Below, in pieces: positions 55,463-64,000 of a stretch of 64,000 nt of DNA (position 1 is its first letter; every line of letters begins with the position of its first letter). Where the stretch lies: NCBI GenBank assembly GCA_945952585.1, contig CAMFII010000003.1, forward strand, positions 1-64,000, written 5' to 3'. The notes under the pieces were generated by a model, which did no database searches, had not been told where the DNA came from, and saw nothing but the letters and a program-made list of their open reading frames with translations. The stretch is from an uncultured Rhodobacter sp. (GTDB lineage: Bacteria > Pseudomonadota > Alphaproteobacteria > Rhodobacterales > Rhodobacteraceae). The position numbers were made by a program, and so were the translations under genes.

Positions 55463-57367
55463 TTACTTCCGCTTGTTTTCCCCGAGATCCTCGAAATCGG
55501 CATCGACGATCTCGTCATCCACATCGCGCGGACCATCCTCGGCGCCTTCACCCTCGGCCTGGCTGGCCTTGTAGATGGCTTCGCCAAGTTTCATCGCGGC
55601 TTCGGTCAGGTTCTGGATGCCGCCACGGATCTTGCCCGCGTCTTCCGACTTGAGGGCCTCTTCCAGCGCACCCATCGCAAGTTCGATGGCCTCGACGGTC
55701 GACGGGTCGACCTTGTCGCTATGCTCTTCCAGCGACTTCTTGGTCGAGTGGAGCAGGCTCTCACCCTGGTTCTTGGTCTCGACGAGTTCACGCCGCTTCT
55801 TGTCGGACTCGGCGTTGGCCTCGGCGTCCTTGACCATCTTCTCGATCTCGTCGTCCGAGAGACCGCCGGAGGCCTGGATCGTGATCTGCTGGGTCCGACC
55901 GGTGCCCTTGTCCTTGGCGTTCACCGACACGATGCCGTTGGCGTCGATGTCGAAGGTCACTTCGATCTGCGGCACGCCGCGCGGGGCCGGCGGGATCTGT
56001 TCCAGGTTGAACTGGCCCAGCATCTTGTTGTCGGCCGCCATCTCGCGCTCGCCCTGGAAGACGCGGATCGTCACGGCGTTCTGGTTGTCTTCGGCCGTGG
56101 AGAAGATCTGCGACTTCTTGGTCGGGATCGTGGTGTTGCGGTCGATCAGGCGGGTGAACACGCCACCGAGCGTCTCGATACCCAGCGACAGCGGGGTCAC
56201 GTCGAGCAGGACGACGTCCTTGACGTCACCTTGAAGCACGCCGGCCTGGATCGCCGCGCCGAGCGCCACGACTTCGTCCGGGTTCACGCCCTTGTGCGGC
56301 TCTTTCCCGAAGAACTTGGTCACCTCTTCGATGACCTTCGGCATCCGGGTCATACCGCCGACCAGAACCACCTCGTCGATGTCGCCCACGGTCACGCCGG
56401 CATCTTTCAGCGCGGCCTGGCAGGGCTTGATCGACGCCTTGATGAGGTCGCCGACAAGGCTTTCCAGCTTCGCACGGGTCAGCTTGACCACCAGGTGCAG
56501 CGGCTGCCCGGTGTTCTTGTCCATGCTGATGAACGGCTGGTTGATCTCGGTCTGCTGGCTGGACGACAGCTCGATCTTGGCCTTTTCGGCCGCTTCCTTC
56601 AGGCGCTGCAGCGCCATCTTGTCGAGCGTGAGGTCGACGCCGTGTTCCTTTTTGAACTCGTCAGCCAGGTAGTTGACGATGCGCATGTCGAAGTCTTCGC
56701 CGCCGAGGAACGTGTCCCCGTTGGTCGATTTCACTTCGAACAGGCCATCGTCGATCTCGAGAATGGTGATGTCGAAGGTACCGCCACCAAGGTCATAGAC
56801 CGCGATGGTCTTCGTCTCTTTCTTGTCGAGACCGTAGGCGAGCGCCGCCGCCGTCGGTTCGTTGATGATGCGCAGCACTTCGAGGCCGGCGATCTTGCCG
56901 GCGTCCTTGGTGGCCTGACGCTGGGCGTCGTTGAAATAGGCGGGAACCGTGATGACGGCCTGCGTCACCGGCTCGCCCAGATAGGACTCCGCCGTTTCCT
57001 TCATCTTCTGAAGGATGAAGGCCGAGATCTGGCTAGGCGAGTATTTCTCGCCGCGCACTTCGACCCAGGCGTCGCCGTTGCCGCCGTTCACGACATGGTA
57101 CGGCAGGTTCTTCTTGTCCTTGGCGATCATGGGGTCGTCGACCCGGCGCCCGATCAGGCGCTTGACCGCAAAAACGGTATTCGTGGGGTTGGTGACCGCC
57201 TGGCGTTTTGCCGGCTGGCCGACCAAACGTTCGGTTTCAGTGAAACCGACGATGGAGGGGGTGGTGCGGGCGCCTTCCGAGTTTTCGATGACCCGCGGTT
57301 GAGCGCCATCCATGATGGCAACGCAGGAGTTCGTGGTCCCGAGGTCGATCCCGATGACTTTGGCCAT
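55463..57367 (-). CDS. dnaK: Chaperone DnaK
   Basis: DnaK is the Hsp70 ATP-driven chaperone. The 634-residue protein has the nucleotide-binding signature [13 protein letters not shown], the phosphate motifs [12 protein letters not shown] and [11 protein letters not shown], and a substrate domain followed by a charged tail ([16 protein letters not shown]). The start at 57367 is the natural [11 protein letters not shown] candidate heat-shock promoter lies about 115-145 bases upstream. dnaJ follows on the same strand. Confidence 0.98.
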   Translation of the reverse strand: MAKVIGIDLGTTNSCVAIMDGAQPRVIENSEGARTTPSIVGFTETERLVGQPAKRQAVTNPTNTVFAVKRLIGRRVDDPMIAKDKKNLPYHVVNGGNGDAWVEVRGEKYSPSQISAFILQKMKETAESYLGEPVTQAVITVPAYFNDAQRQATKDAGKIAGLEVLRIINEPTAAALAYGLDKKETKTIAVYDLGGGTFDITILEIDDGLFEVKSTNGDTFLGGEDFDMRIVNYLADEFKKEHGVDLTLDKMALQRLKEAAEKAKIELSSSQQTEINQPFISMDKNTGQPLHLVVKLTRAKLESLVGDLIKASIKPCQAALKDAGVTVGDIDEVVLVGGMTRMPKVIEEVTKFFGKEPHKGVNPDEVVALGAAIQAGVLQGDVKDVVLLDVTPLSLGIETLGGVFTRLIDRNTTIPTKKSQIFSTAEDNQNAVTIRVFQGEREMAADNKMLGQFNLEQIPPAPRGVPQIEVTFDIDANGIVSVNAKDKGTGRTQQITIQASGGLSDDEIEKMVKDAEANAESDKKRRELVETKNQGESLLHSTKKSLEEHSDKVDPSTVEAIELAMGALEEALKSEDAGKIRGGIQNLTEAAMKLGEAIYKASQAEGEGAEDGPRDVDDEIVDADFEDLGENKRK

Positions 57368-57480
57368 ATTCAGCTACCTCTTCTTTCGGCGATGTTATGG
57401 GGGCGAGACCCGTTGCGGCTTCCCGTCCCCGATCCCAATTCTGACCGGGAAGGGCAACTGCCCGGCCCGGCTTCGAGGGG

Positions 57481-57510
57481 TATATAAGAGGGGGTCTTTG
57501 GCCCTGCAAG
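57481..57510 (-). promoter_or_regulatory. Candidate heat-shock promoter of dnaK
   Basis: On the minus strand CTTGCA (57510-57505) is followed after about 16-18 bases by CTTATATA (57488-57481), ahead of a 110-base leader to dnaK. The -35 CTTG pattern is shared with clpB. This fits sigma-32-type promoters of alphaproteobacteria but the match is by eye. Confidence 0.45.
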
Positions 57511-57556
57511 CGTCACAGAGCCGTGATTTTCGTGGAATTTGATCAGGATCGCATGC

Positions 57557-58183
57557 ATGACCGATCGCATGGAACCAAGCCTTCGGATTGCGGGCTTCGA
57601 TATTTATCCGGGTCTGCTGCCGCTGGCGGATCAGGTCGCCATGGTTGAGGATCTGCGGCAGGTCGTTGCCGCAGCCCCGCTTGTTTCGCCGGTCACGCCG
57701 GGCGGGCGGCAAATGAGCGTACGGATGACCGCTGCAGGCCGATTGGGCTGGATCACCGACCGCAAGGGCTATCGGTATTCGCCTACCCATCCCCGGGGCA
57801 CGCCCTGGCCCGCAATTCCGGATCGGGTGCTCGCGGTATGGAACATGGTGACGGGCCTCGCGCGGAAACCGGATTGCTGCCTGGTCAATTTCTACGGGGA
57901 GGGCGCTCGGATGGGGTTGCACCAGGACCGCGACGAAGGGGATTTCAGCTTTCCGGTCGTCTCGATCTCGCTTGGTGACAGCGCGCTGTTCCGCATGGGC
58001 GGCATCGACCGCAATGAACCGACACGCAGCCACTGGCTGTCATCGGGAGATGTCGTGGTCATGGGCGGCCCGGCTCGGCTGGCCTGGCACGGGATCGACC
58101 GCGTGCGGCACGGATCCTCGACCCTGCTGCCTCAGGGTGGTCGGATCAACTTGACATTGCGGGTGGTCGAGCCTGCCGATTAG
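57557..58183 (+). CDS. alkB: Alpha-ketoglutarate-dependent dioxygenase AlkB
   Basis: AlkB repairs N1-methyladenine and N3-methylcytosine in DNA by oxidative demethylation. The 208-residue protein has the iron ligands HQD (LHQDRDEGDFSFP) and a later His in AWHGIDRVRHG, and the RxNxTxR tail (GGRINLTLRV). The start at 57557 gives MTDRMEPS with an AGGA site. It is divergent from dnaK and converges with the ABC permease gene. Confidence 0.93.
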   Translation: MTDRMEPSLRIAGFDIYPGLLPLADQVAMVEDLRQVVAAAPLVSPVTPGGRQMSVRMTAAGRLGWITDRKGYRYSPTHPRGTPWPAIPDRVLAVWNMVTGLARKPDCCLVNFYGEGARMGLHQDRDEGDFSFPVVSISLGDSALFRMGGIDRNEPTRSHWLSSGDVVVMGGPARLAWHGIDRVRHGSSTLLPQGGRINLTLRVVEPAD

Positions 58184-59001
58184 CCGCTGGCATTCCAGCT
58201 GGCCGAGGCGTGCCGGCGCGTGAAGTTTTCGAGCAGCAGCCCCACCATGAAACAGGCCAGAGTCACCTTCAGCGGATAGGTCAGCGAGGTGTTGCGCGGG
58301 GTGTAGTTCAAAAAGACGAAGCCGCGCGTCTGATCGATGATGTGGAACAGCGGATTCCACCAGAACATCGCCAGCATCGTGCTGGACAAAGTATTGGCAA
58401 GGAACATCTTGCCGGAAAACAGCAGATTGAGACGTTGAAAGACTGTCGCGGCAAGCCCGAAAAGGTTTGGCGACCATGGCCTGGCCGCGAGAAAGACCAT
58501 TCCAACGGACACGCCCCAGATCCATGCCATCAACAGCATAAGCATTGCACCCACCGGTTCGTCGATGGTGATCGGATTGAACACGACGTCGTAGAAGAAC
58601 AGGATCACGCCGGCCGAGAGAATCTGGATATAGAGTGAGGCTAGGGCTGCCGCACCGATCGAGACGAAAGTGTTCATCGGAGCGTGCTTCATCATCTGCG
58701 AGGTTGAATTCTCGGCCCCTGCGACCGCCCCCATCGTCTTGCTGAATGTCATGAACATGAAGACGCCGGTCATCGTGTACAGCATGAAGTCGCCGCGCAC
58801 GGCCGTCCGCCGCATGTTCAGAAGTGAGAAGACCAAGTAGAGCAAAACCACGAAGAGCACCGACTGGGCGATATTCATCAACAGGCCGAAGGCCGCGTTG
58901 CGATGCGACTTGCGGACACGACGCACCGCGGCGTGAAAGGTCACCTCCATCATCGCGAAGGCGGAATGCAGGCGTGACGGTTTTGTCGGAGTGCGGAACA
59001 T
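58180..59001 (-). CDS. ABC-2 type polysaccharide export permease
   Basis: The 273-residue protein has about six hydrophobic segments (starting near residue 40, NAAFGLLMNIAQSVLFVVLL) and the PF01061-type topology of capsule export permeases such as KpsM. The start at 59001 is favoured; a GTG at 59037 lacks a ribosome site. No partner ATPase gene is adjacent. It overlaps the alkB end by four bases in convergent orientation. Together with kdsB and galU it suggests export of a surface polysaccharide. Confidence 0.85.
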   Translation of the reverse strand: MFRTPTKPSRLHSAFAMMEVTFHAAVRRVRKSHRNAAFGLLMNIAQSVLFVVLLYLVFSLLNMRRTAVRGDFMLYTMTGVFMFMTFSKTMGAVAGAENSTSQMMKHAPMNTFVSIGAAALASLYIQILSAGVILFFYDVVFNPITIDEPVGAMLMLLMAWIWGVSVGMVFLAARPWSPNLFGLAATVFQRLNLLFSGKMFLANTLSSTMLAMFWWNPLFHIIDQTRGFVFLNYTPRNTSLTYPLKVTLACFMVGLLLENFTRRHASASWNASG

Positions 59002-59136
59002 GCCTGTCTGCTTCCTCGGGGGCGATGGCTTCGCCACAATCTGCGCAGGGAAATCTTGCCGTTCCCTTTGCGGCCCATCATAAGAATATGCCGCATTTAT
59101 TCAACTGCGGCGACTGGACAAGGCCGGAGACCGCAG

Positions 59137-59931
59137 ATGGATCATGATCGCTTGCTGACAGTGATGCGCCGACTGGCGCTTGAAGCGGGCGACCGGATCA
59201 TGGCGATCTACGAAGGCCCGGATTTCGAAGTAAAGGCAAAGTCCGACACCAGCCCCGTCACCGAGGCTGACGAAGCTGCGGATGCGCTGATCTCTGCCGG
59301 GCTGCGCGCGGCCTTTCCCGATCTGCCACTTATCACCGAAGAGCAGGCGGCCTCTCACGGCCTGTCCGCCTCGACCTTCCTGATTGTCGATCCGCTGGAC
59401 GGCACCAAGGAATTCATTCAGCGGCGCGGGGATTTCACCGTCAACATCGCCTATGTCGAGAATGGCGTTCCGGTCCGCGGCGTTGTCTATGCCCCGGCCA
59501 AGAGGCGACTGTTCTATACGCTCGCCGACGGACGCTCGGTGGAAGAGGCTGCCCCGCACGACCGTGACCGCCCCGGCCGACAGACGGGCCTGCATGTGTC
59601 GCACCCGGATAATGCCGCGCTGATGGTCGTCGCATCGAAATCACACCGCGATCAGGCGACAGATGACTACATCGCGAAATATGGCGTGCGCGACATGACC
59701 AGCGCCGGATCATCGCTGAAGTTCTGCCTTGTCGCCACGGGCGAGGCGGATCTGTACCCTCGTCTCGGGCGGACGATGGAATGGGATACCGCCGCTGGCG
59801 ATGCCGTGCTGCGCGGCGCTGGCGGGAAGGTCGTGCGCTTTGACACGCATGAACCGCTCACCTACGGCAAGGCGGGATGGGACAATCCCTTCTTCATCGC
59901 CTTCGCGCCCGGAGTGGACCTGAAGAAATGA
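59137..59931 (+). CDS. cysQ: 3'(2'),5'-bisphosphate nucleotidase CysQ
   Basis: CysQ removes the 3' phosphate from PAP or PAPS. The 264-residue protein belongs to the inositol monophosphatase superfamily, with metal motifs VDPLDGTKEF and EWDTAAGDAVL. It is placed with sugar genes, so an alternative is an inositol- or sugar-phosphatase role. It overlaps kdsB by four bases (ATGA), forming a three-gene operon. The start at 59137 has a GGAG site. Confidence 0.9.
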   Translation: MDHDRLLTVMRRLALEAGDRIMAIYEGPDFEVKAKSDTSPVTEADEAADALISAGLRAAFPDLPLITEEQAASHGLSASTFLIVDPLDGTKEFIQRRGDFTVNIAYVENGVPVRGVVYAPAKRRLFYTLADGRSVEEAAPHDRDRPGRQTGLHVSHPDNAALMVVASKSHRDQATDDYIAKYGVRDMTSAGSSLKFCLVATGEADLYPRLGRTMEWDTAAGDAVLRGAGGKVVRFDTHEPLTYGKAGWDNPFFIAFAPGVDLKK

Positions 59932-60725
59932 GCGTGCTGATCGCCATTCCGGCCCGGTACGCCTCGACTCGTTATCCGGGCAAGCCGCTGGTCGAGCTGA
60001 AGGGGCCGGATGGCGCCGCCAAAAGCCTGATCCGTCGAAGCTGGGAAGCCGCCTGCAGCGTTCACGGTGCGGATCGGGTGGTCGTGGCAACAGATGACGA
60101 CCGCATCCGCGATCACGCCGAAGCCTTCGGCGCGGAGGTCGTGATGACCTCGCCCAACTGGCGGAACGGGACCGAACGTTGCGCCGAGGTTGCTGCAAGG
60201 CTCCCGGGGTTCGACATCGTGGTGAACCTTCAGGGCGATGCTCCCCTGACCCCGCCCTGGTTTGTCGAAGATCTGGTAGCAGGCCTGAAAGCAACCCCGG
60301 AAGCCGAGGTGGCGACCCCGGTCTTGCGCGCGGATGGCCGGGCGTTGAACGGCTTTCTTGCGGATCGTCGCGCCGGTCGCGTCGGCGGGACAACCGCCGT
60401 CTTCGGAGCGGGCGGCAGGGCGCTTTACTTCTCGAAAGAGGTGATCCCCTTCACCAGCCAGACCTATGCCGATCACGAGGCGACGCCGGTGTTTCATCAT
60501 GTCGGTGTCTACGCCTACCGACCCGCCGCGCTTCAGGCCTATGCCGATTGGGAACAGGGGCCGCTGGAGCAACTGGAAGGGCTCGAGCAACTGCGCTTCC
60601 TCGAAAACGGGCGGAATGTCCTGTGTGTCGAGGTTCAGGCCCGGGGGCGACTGTTCTGGGAGCTGAACAACCCCGAGGATGTCGCCCGGATCGAGGCGAT
60701 GCTGGCCGAAATGGGAGGCGCATGA
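59928..60725 (+). CDS. kdsB: 3-deoxy-manno-octulosonate cytidylyltransferase
   Basis: KdsB activates Kdo with CTP. The 265-residue enzyme has IPARYASTRYPGKPL, NGTERCAEV and VNLQGDAPL of the family. Its operon setting beside CysQ and a glycosyltransferase suggests a role in capsule or another Kdo-containing surface glycan; a second copy for lipopolysaccharide could lie elsewhere. The start overlaps cysQ, the stop overlaps the GT2 gene. Confidence 0.92.
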   Translation: MSVLIAIPARYASTRYPGKPLVELKGPDGAAKSLIRRSWEAACSVHGADRVVVATDDDRIRDHAEAFGAEVVMTSPNWRNGTERCAEVAARLPGFDIVVNLQGDAPLTPPWFVEDLVAGLKATPEAEVATPVLRADGRALNGFLADRRAGRVGGTTAVFGAGGRALYFSKEVIPFTSQTYADHEATPVFHHVGVYAYRPAALQAYADWEQGPLEQLEGLEQLRFLENGRNVLCVEVQARGRLFWELNNPEDVARIEAMLAEMGGA

Positions 60726-61954
60726 CCGAAGTACCGGTCAGCGTTATCGTTGTCAGCCGTCACCGGACGGAGCTTCTTCTTCGCTGCCTCGACGCATTGC
60801 GCCTGCAGGACCATCCGGTGATGGAGGTCATCGTTGTTGCCGATCCCGCAGCAGCGCGCGCCGTCGCCGCACTTGGACTGCAGCTGAAAATCGTGACCTT
60901 CGACGAAGCGAACATCGCTGCCGCCCGCAATGCCGGACTCGCCTTGGCCGCAGGCGAGGTCGTGGCCTTCATCGACGACGACGCCGTGGCAGAACCGAGC
61001 TGGCTGCGGTTGCTGACCGCCCCTTTCAGCGATCCCGCGGTCAACCAGGCCGGGGGGTTCGTCCGCGGCCGCAATGGCATTTCCTGGCAGTGGCGGGCGA
61101 TGGAGGTCGACAGCAGCGGGCTGGATCACCCGCTGGAGGTGCCGGAAACGGTCAGCCTTCATCACGGCTCCGGCCGTCGCGCCATCAAGACCCAGGGCAC
61201 CAATTGCGCCTTCCGGACGGGCACCCTACTGGCCGCCGGCGGGTTCGATCCGGCCTATCGCTTCTTCCTGGACGAGGCGGACGTGAACTTGCGCCTTGCG
61301 GAACAGGGTGGACTGACGGCGGTGGTTCCGTCGGCCATCGTCCAGCACGGTTTCGCGGCGAGCGAACGACGTCGGTCGGATCGGACGCCGCGCGACCTGC
61401 ACGAGATCGGGGCCAGCGCCGCCGTCTTTGCACGTCGCCACTCACCGGATGAAGCTGATCGGGCTCTTGATCGGCTCCGTGGGAGTCAGCGCAAGCGCCT
61501 GATCCGCCTGATGGTCAGCGGCGCAATTGAACCGCGCGACGTCGAACGGCTCGCCATGTCGCTTGAAGTGGGGATTGCCGAAGGAGCGGTGCGGCCGCTT
61601 CCGGCGCTTCGACCGCTTCGGCCGCCTCCATCGCCCTTCTGCCAGATGCCCGGCACCGGGCCGCGGCAAAGTGCGCTGCTCTCAGGCTGGATCTGGAATC
61701 ACTGGCGTCTGCGCACTGAGGCAGACCGCCTCTCCCGCGAGGGGCACGTGGTCACTGTCGTCGAATTCACGCCAGGATTGTTGCGTCACCGTGAGCGATT
61801 CGCGGGCGGAATCTGGTGGCAGATGGGCGGAATCCTGGGCCGGTCCGACCGGACTCGTCCGGCTCTGGCCGATCGCGACCCCCGAAACCGGTTGGCGCGC
61901 GAGGCGAAAAGATTCCGATTTGTGCGAGGGTTGGGCAAGTCGCCTTCAGACTGA
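60722..61954 (+). CDS. Glycosyltransferase family 2 protein
   Basis: This 410-residue protein has a GT-A fold: VSVIVVSRHRTELLLRCLDAL, ANIAAARNAGLALA and the metal-binding FIDDDAV. The middle holds FLDEADVNLRLAEQGG, as in rhamnosyltransferase-like enzymes. The C-terminal 150 residues carry no obvious membrane segment. It overlaps kdsB (ATGA) and is the last gene of this operon. The acceptor is unknown. Confidence 0.88.
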   Translation: MTEVPVSVIVVSRHRTELLLRCLDALRLQDHPVMEVIVVADPAAARAVAALGLQLKIVTFDEANIAAARNAGLALAAGEVVAFIDDDAVAEPSWLRLLTAPFSDPAVNQAGGFVRGRNGISWQWRAMEVDSSGLDHPLEVPETVSLHHGSGRRAIKTQGTNCAFRTGTLLAAGGFDPAYRFFLDEADVNLRLAEQGGLTAVVPSAIVQHGFAASERRRSDRTPRDLHEIGASAAVFARRHSPDEADRALDRLRGSQRKRLIRLMVSGAIEPRDVERLAMSLEVGIAEGAVRPLPALRPLRPPPSPFCQMPGTGPRQSALLSGWIWNHWRLRTEADRLSREGHVVTVVEFTPGLLRHRERFAGGIWWQMGGILGRSDRTRPALADRDPRNRLAREAKRFRFVRGLGKSPSD

Positions 61955-62116
61955 CCCGGATCGGCAATGTTTCGCCCGGGAAGACGATTGTCCGGCAAGG
62001 ACACGCTTCTTTGCCTTTATGCCTGAATCCTGTCAGATTTCTATGTGACTAGTCGGCCTTGCCCGGATATGAGGGCGCGCACAGCGACCTATTGAGAGCT
62101 GAGTTAGAGTAGAGAA

Positions 62117-63013
62117 ATGACAAAATACAAGGTGACTAAAGCCGTCTTCCCGGTTGCAGGTCTTGGAACCCGCTTCCTTCCGGCGACCAAGTCGATCCCG
62201 AAAGAGATCATGACGCTCGTCGACCGGCCCCTGATCCAGTACGCGATCGACGAGGCGCGCGCGGCAGGCATCACCGAATTCATCTTCGTCACCTCGCGCG
62301 GCAAAAGCGCGCTCGAGGATTATTTCGATCACGCACCGATCATCGAGGCCGAACTCAAGGCCAAGAACAAGAAAGATCTCCTCGAGGTCCTCAAGGCCAC
62401 CGACATGGAGTCGGGCGCCATCGCCTATGTCCGTCAGCAGAAGGCGCTTGGCCTCGGCCATGCCGTCTGGTGCGCCCGGCGCCTTGTGGGCGATGAGCCT
62501 TTCGCGGTCCTGCTGCCCGATGACGTGATCGCGGCCGAAAAACCTTGCCTGCAGCAGATGGTCGAGGCCTACGAGGAAACTGGCGGCAACATGGTCGCCG
62601 CGATGGAAGTCTCGCCGGCCAAGGCATCGTCCTACGGCGTGCTCGACATCAAGGAAGACATGGGAACGCTTGTTACGGTCAAGGGCATGGTCGAAAAGCC
62701 CAAGGCCGAGGAAGCGCCGTCGAACCTTGCCGTGATCGGCCGGTACATCCTGTCGCCAACGGTTCTGGACAACCTCAACCGCATGAAGCAGGGCGCCGGT
62801 GGCGAGATCCAGTTGACCGACGCAATTGCCGACGAAATCACCGCTGGCAATCCGGTCTACGGCTTCCGCTTCCGTGGCCAGCGCTATGACTGCGGGTCCA
62901 AGGCCGGGTTCCTGCAGGCCACGGTTGCCTTCGGTCTGGCCCGCAGCGACTTGGCCGAGGAGTTCTCGGACTACCTGCACCACATGATCGCGCAGCAGAA
63001 GGCGGCGCAATAA
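62117..63013 (+). CDS. galU: UTP-glucose-1-phosphate uridylyltransferase
   Basis: GalU forms UDP-glucose for polysaccharide synthesis. The 298-residue protein has the nucleotide motif VFPVAGLGTRFLPATKSIPK, PAKASSYGVLD and VEKPKAEEAPSNLAVIGRYI (each a separate block). It starts at 62117 with a weak ribosome site after a 162-base intergenic region that shows no promoter I can call. It is followed 3 bases later by a glycosyltransferase gene, so the two are probably co-transcribed. Confidence 0.96.
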   Translation: MTKYKVTKAVFPVAGLGTRFLPATKSIPKEIMTLVDRPLIQYAIDEARAAGITEFIFVTSRGKSALEDYFDHAPIIEAELKAKNKKDLLEVLKATDMESGAIAYVRQQKALGLGHAVWCARRLVGDEPFAVLLPDDVIAAEKPCLQQMVEAYEETGGNMVAAMEVSPAKASSYGVLDIKEDMGTLVTVKGMVEKPKAEEAPSNLAVIGRYILSPTVLDNLNRMKQGAGGEIQLTDAIADEITAGNPVYGFRFRGQRYDCGSKAGFLQATVAFGLARSDLAEEFSDYLHHMIAQQKAAQ

Positions 63014-63016
63014 CAG

Positions 63017-64000
63017 GTGGTTGCCCCTCCGGCGCGAATCCTGGACCTGACGCGGCTCGTTTCGCGGATCGGGTCAGGACCGCCGACCGGGGTGGATCGG
63101 GTCGAGTTTGCCTATCTCGACCGGTTCCTGAATGACCCGATCCCCGTCTTCGGCCTTGCCAGGGCCGGGCGGGGATTTTTCTTGCTGGACCGCCGTGGAC
63201 TGGTGCGGTTTCGGCAGTCTCTCGGTAACCCGACGCCGCCGGACCAGGACGGCCGAAGTCTGCTTACTCCCCTCTCGATTGCGAGCGGCCCGCTTGCGGC
63301 CTACTTGCTGCGGCGCCATGTGCCGGCGGGTGCGGACTATTACAACGTCGGACACGCCAACCTGTCCCGCTGGCGGCTAAGGGCGATACGTCGGTTCGCT
63401 CGCTGCCGGGTCACCGTGCTGATCCACGACGTGATCCCTTTACGCCATCCGGAGTTTTCCCGGCCCGACGCCACGGCCAGTTTCCGACGCAAGTTGAAGG
63501 CAGCGGCGTGGGAGGCTGATCGCATCATCTGCACCTGCGCCACCACGGGGGCGGATGTACGCGCAGCGCTCGCCAACCTTGGTCGCGTCCCCCCGATGGT
63601 GATAGCCCCCCTCGGGATCAACCACGTCGAGGCCGTGCCGTCGCAGCGGGTCACCGAGTTGCTGGCGGGAAGACCCTACTTTCTGGCCGTCGGCACGATC
63701 GAGCCGCGCAAGGGCTATGATTTCCTGCTGGACCTTTGGGAGGACATGCACAGGACCCGCCCCAAGGCGGAAACCCCTTGCCTCGTCATCGCCGGCCGTC
63801 GGGGTTGGCGCAATGACGCAGTCTTCCGCCGTCTCGACAGCCTGCCGACGATCGGCGGGACGGTCTTGGAGTTCTCAGACCTGCCGGACGGCGCGATTGC
63901 TGCGCTGATGGACGATGCCGAAGCCTTGCTGTTTCCGTCGTTGGCCGAAGGCTATGGGCTGCCAACGATCGAGGCCGCCGCGCGGGGTTGCCCGGTGCTT
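63017..64000 (+). CDS. Glycosyltransferase family 4 protein (cut by right edge)
   Basis: From a GTG at 63017 the frame stays open for 328 codons to the window end, so the 3' end is missing. It shows LDLTRLVSRIGSGPPTGVDRV, in the style of GT4 mannosyltransferases, LIHDVIPLRHPEF and the donor site AVGTIEPRKGYDFLLD. The acidic motif EGYGLPTIEAA (E-x7-E) follows. It shares a transcript with galU and probably adds a hexose to a surface polysaccharide. Start support is only the position just after galU. Confidence 0.88.
   Translation, partial: MVAPPARILDLTRLVSRIGSGPPTGVDRVEFAYLDRFLNDPIPVFGLARAGRGFFLLDRRGLVRFRQSLGNPTPPDQDGRSLLTPLSIASGPLAAYLLRRHVPAGADYYNVGHANLSRWRLRAIRRFARCRVTVLIHDVIPLRHPEFSRPDATASFRRKLKAAAWEADRIICTCATTGADVRAALANLGRVPPMVIAPLGINHVEAVPSQRVTELLAGRPYFLAVGTIEPRKGYDFLLDLWEDMHRTRPKAETPCLVIAGRRGWRNDAVFRRLDSLPTIGGTVLEFSDLPDGAIAALMDDAEALLFPSLAEGYGLPTIEAAARGCPVL

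Noticed and set aside
55721-57487. Long open frame antisense to dnaK
   Set aside because: Typical third-position-GC artefact opposite a highly conserved gene.

Overview
This is a GC-rich (roughly 64-66% by eye) chromosomal segment of an alphaproteobacterium, almost certainly a member of the Rhodobacterales (Rhodobacteraceae/Paracoccaceae). The evidence is a three-gene petABC cytochrome bc1 operon, a PetP/PetR-like regulator pair, the hdac-xseB-ispA-dxs string, a 41-residue L36 with a single cysteine, an rRNA leader with a TGACA-type boxA, and many short overlapping ATGA/GTGA gene junctions. No photosynthesis, phage, transposon or CRISPR sequence was seen. Most of the window is core metabolism and housekeeping.

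Layout. At 1-362 (minus strand) lies the promoter and leader of a ribosomal RNA operon whose 16S gene begins just beyond the left edge; msrPQ sits upstream of it. 2153-6297 holds an unknown membrane-anchored protein divergent from clpB. 6360-8735 is a three-gene unit (methyltransferase, beta-propeller, DUF6065-like). 8763-11170 carries cutC, a ROK sugar kinase and divergent pyrF. 11171-13321 is an SPFH/NfeD/lipoprotein operon plus a membrane cNMP-binding protein. 13464-16734 has dinB with a zinc ribbon, an N-formylglutamate amidohydrolase, tRNA-Val, rpmJ and a PaiB-like flavoprotein. 16796-20625 ends with petABC. 20683-24012 is thiBPQ under a TPP riboswitch. 24141-30567 contains aroC, a tiny basic ORF, a WYL regulator/GST pair, hup, amn, an epimerase and another GST. 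30571-34541 is hdac-xseB-ispA-dxs (deacetylase, exonuclease VII, isoprenoid synthesis). 34672-36904 has petPR and ilvE. 36980-44582 is a mixed run (DUF4405, arginine deiminase-like enzyme, queG, GST, mtgA, DUF1269, methyltransferase, HxlR regulator). 44695-51903 is the glutamate synthase locus with two extra genes between gltD and gltB. 52063-57367 holds uppP, an NDUFA9-like protein, tRNA-Leu and dnaKJ. 57557-64000 runs from alkB into an envelope polysaccharide region: an ABC-2 permease, cysQ-kdsB-GT2, galU and a glycosyltransferase cut by the right edge.

Functional links. petABC, petPR, the DUF4405 cytochrome-like protein and the NDUFA9-like protein point to aerobic electron transport. clpB and dnaKJ both carry promoter-like CTTGC boxes suggestive of heat-shock control. 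gltBD, ilvE and aroC serve amino-acid synthesis; uppP, mtgA, kdsB, galU and the glycosyltransferases serve the envelope. I found no clearly new multi-gene system. The best candidates for follow-up are the gltD-X-GFA-gltB arrangement with a long inverted repeat upstream, the methyltransferase/propeller/DUF6065 unit, the zinc-ribbon DinB, the fused membrane/cNMP protein, and the capsule-like cluster at the right end.
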